This document shows, piece after piece, positions 62,060 to 64,000 of a stretch of 64,000 nucleotides of DNA (position 1 is its first letter; every line of letters begins with the position of its first letter). The stretch is from Sinonovacula constricta (lineage: Eukaryota > Mollusca > Bivalvia > Cardiida > Solecurtidae): contig CM017567.1 in NCBI GenBank assembly GCA_007844125.1, forward strand, positions 3,467,660-3,531,659, given 5' to 3'. Under the pieces are notes generated by a model. The model searched no databases. It saw only the letters and a program-made list of their open reading frames with translations, and had not been told where the DNA came from. Both the position numbers and the translations under genes were made by a program.

Positions 62060-63010
62060 AATTTCTTGTTCGGACATCTTCTTTACTATTCTTCAGAATT
62101 TCTGTACACTTGCATAGATGATAAAGTGTTTTGTTGTTGTACATATGGGTGAGATGGCTCAGGTCGCATTGTCAGTTCTGGCGTTGTACCTTGCTGTTTT
62201 TGTAGCATAATAATCTTGCTTCGACAACTCGCACTTGTGACTTGATCGTCAGTCGTTTCATGCTCCATAACTTATGCTTGTACTTCAGACCTATAATCCT
62301 TTGCTTTGTCGTGTTCTTGTTGAATTGTTTAATAGTTTTACATAATTTACAGTAATAACTCGTGATCTTCTGTCTTTCTTATAACTTTTATAACATATTT
62401 CTATACAGTAAATTTAATCAAATATTTCTTTAATAAGGAGAAGAACATTTTGTCATATTTAAGTTTCTTATAAATTTAGTAATAAATTTTCACAAATGAT
62501 TTTACCAATCTGTTTTTAGTGCGGGTTGGATATTTCCGATGTTAATCGAATCTTGTTATTGTTCTATAATAGCCACCGTAAATCATAAGCTGAATTACCC
62601 GTATTGGGAACCAAAGTGTCCAACTTATTTAGAACCTGATACGTTAAATGAATGTCAAAAATAGAAATAATAAACTAAAAATAATAAGTCAGACAACAAT
62701 GTGGGTCTTACGAGAAAATTAACACAGTCTTTTATACACAACAAAATAATGGTACCACAAGACAACTTCTTCAATAACACTGTGAGAAATACCAACGAAA
62801 GCATGGGATGTTAAGTCGACTTTTACGTGTTATAATGTTTTTCGTAAAAGAAAAACAACTATTATTGGACTTGCTTCGTGCCTGCTGGAAACAGTAAAAG
62901 TGAATGTCGTGGGCCATTAATGGACAAATAAAAGGCTTTAAAGCAAATACTATTCTTCTCAGTGACAAACAGAAGGTTTACACTATTTAATGGCAAGCAG
63001 CTGTTTACTC
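62060..63010. other. AT-rich non-coding stretch
   Basis: No recognised feature. Confidence 0.5.
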
Positions 63011-63016
63011 AACTTG

Positions 63017-63264
63017 AACAATAAGTCATAAACAAAGTATCTGTAATAATAATTATTGAACAATAAGTCAAACAAATTATCTGTAATAATAATTATTGAA
63101 CAATAAGTCATAAACAAATTATCTGTAATAATAATTATTGAACAATAAGTCATAAACAAATTATCTGTAATAATAATTATTGAACAATAAGTCATAAACA
63201 AATTATCTGGTATAATAATTATTGAACAATAAGTCATAAACAAATTATCTGTAATAATAATTAT
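63017..63264. repeat. 42-bp tandem repeat, 6 copies
   Basis: Unit GAACAATAAGTCATAAAC with AAATTATCTGTAATAATAATTATT. The second copy lacks a few bases after AAGTCA. Each unit ends in the near-palindrome AATAATAATTATT. Confidence 0.92.
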
Positions 63265-63269
63265 TTTCG

Positions 63270-64000
63270 ATAGTATTTTAAAACTGCCCGTGTACTTTGC
63301 TACACTTTTGCAGGTCCCATAAAAACTATGTTCTATACACGTCTAAATATATAAAGTTATTTACTACTTGGGCTCAGTAAACTGTTTATGCCATTAATTT
63401 GTAATGCATAATGTAAGCCCTTTACAATTTGTGACAGCTTGAATTTATCTTGAGTAATACATGTTTTTACTGTTATTGTTAACAACATGTTGCATTCAAT
63501 CAATGTGCTGATAGTAGCTGCGTTCATACAATATGTGCATATTCTTTATGAAACAAATTGTATTACTCATATTGCAGCATGCATGTACAAACGCATGTCA
63601 TTCCTTCCACAAATTATTTCCTTTATGGCAGCCTTTATAGCTTGCTGTTATCATAGCAAGACCGCAGTCTTCTTAACCGTAATGATGTGTTCTATTAAGG
63701 CCTTTGTGTTTGCCGAAATATAGTTTGCGTACGAATGCCTTGTAAAATTTATTAAATTACTGAATGACTTCTTGAAATGAGCCTATAGTCTGCAAAGATT
63801 TAATCAGAAGGAACACGCTTGTATTTTTGGCTTTAACTAACTAGTCTGCGAACTCGAGACTAGTAAAGAGAATTAAGTCCCAGCGGCATTGCTTAAGATT
63901 AAATTAATCGGAAAATTTCGGGAAATATTCGAACATGATTAGCCATGAACCGAAACTTCTCTTTGACCACAGATCTAATCAGAACTTGAATTTCGGAATT
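63270..64000. other. AT-rich non-coding stretch
   Basis: A 78-residue frame at 63,487-63,723 is hydrophobic and Cys-containing, but is not recognisable and has no splice support. Confidence 0.45.

Overview
This is an AT-rich, intron- and repeat-dominated piece of an animal nuclear genome. I infer a mollusc, most likely a marine bivalve. The basis is the tRNA-derived SINEs with target-site duplications, mariner and Harbinger-like DNA transposon remnants, long minisatellites, C/T-rich microsatellites, and a single spliced exon of the multiple-EGF-like type that is common in bivalves. Nothing resembles prokaryotic gene organisation. The species call is inference.

Layout. 1-10.3 kb is AT-rich non-coding DNA with a complete SINE (family A, 77-339, 10-bp target-site duplication), a decayed LINE C-terminus (about 2.5 kb), a CTG/TTG-type trinucleotide tract (5.8 kb), a deleted SINE of a second family (B, 6.6 kb) and two members of a dispersed family C. 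10.29-26.29 kb is one continuous 45-bp satellite array of about 355 units. It has a clear higher-order organisation: a near-identical 2,568-bp tandem duplication, further copies offset by 2,118/2,028 bp and 1,710/1,800 bp, and a block shared over 6.84 kb. 26.3-34.2 kb is non-coding with small repeats. 34.235-35.382 kb is a TIR-bounded element with TAA target duplications (PIF/Harbinger-like). 35.8-36.4 kb is a 5'-truncated mariner. 37-41.6 kb carries SINE copies and a duplicated segment in which one copy holds a long TC microsatellite. 43,295-43,701 is the only exon I can support well: three EGF-like modules with splice sites at both ends. 45.6-50.8 kb holds a complete family-B SINE with a perfect 13-bp target duplication, a TGTC microsatellite and a composite tandem repeat. 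57.8-60.5 kb is a 25-bp minisatellite centred on the palindrome CTCGAG; a duplicated flank of about 330 bp lies beside it on each side. The window ends in AT-rich DNA with a 42-bp tandem repeat at 63 kb.

Genes. Only one cellular gene fragment is evident. Its other exons are not recognisable here, so introns larger than 20 kb, or an isolated duplicated exon, are both possible. The very long open frames in the 45-bp array, the TGTC tract and the TC tract follow from repeat periods and composition. I treat them as non-coding.
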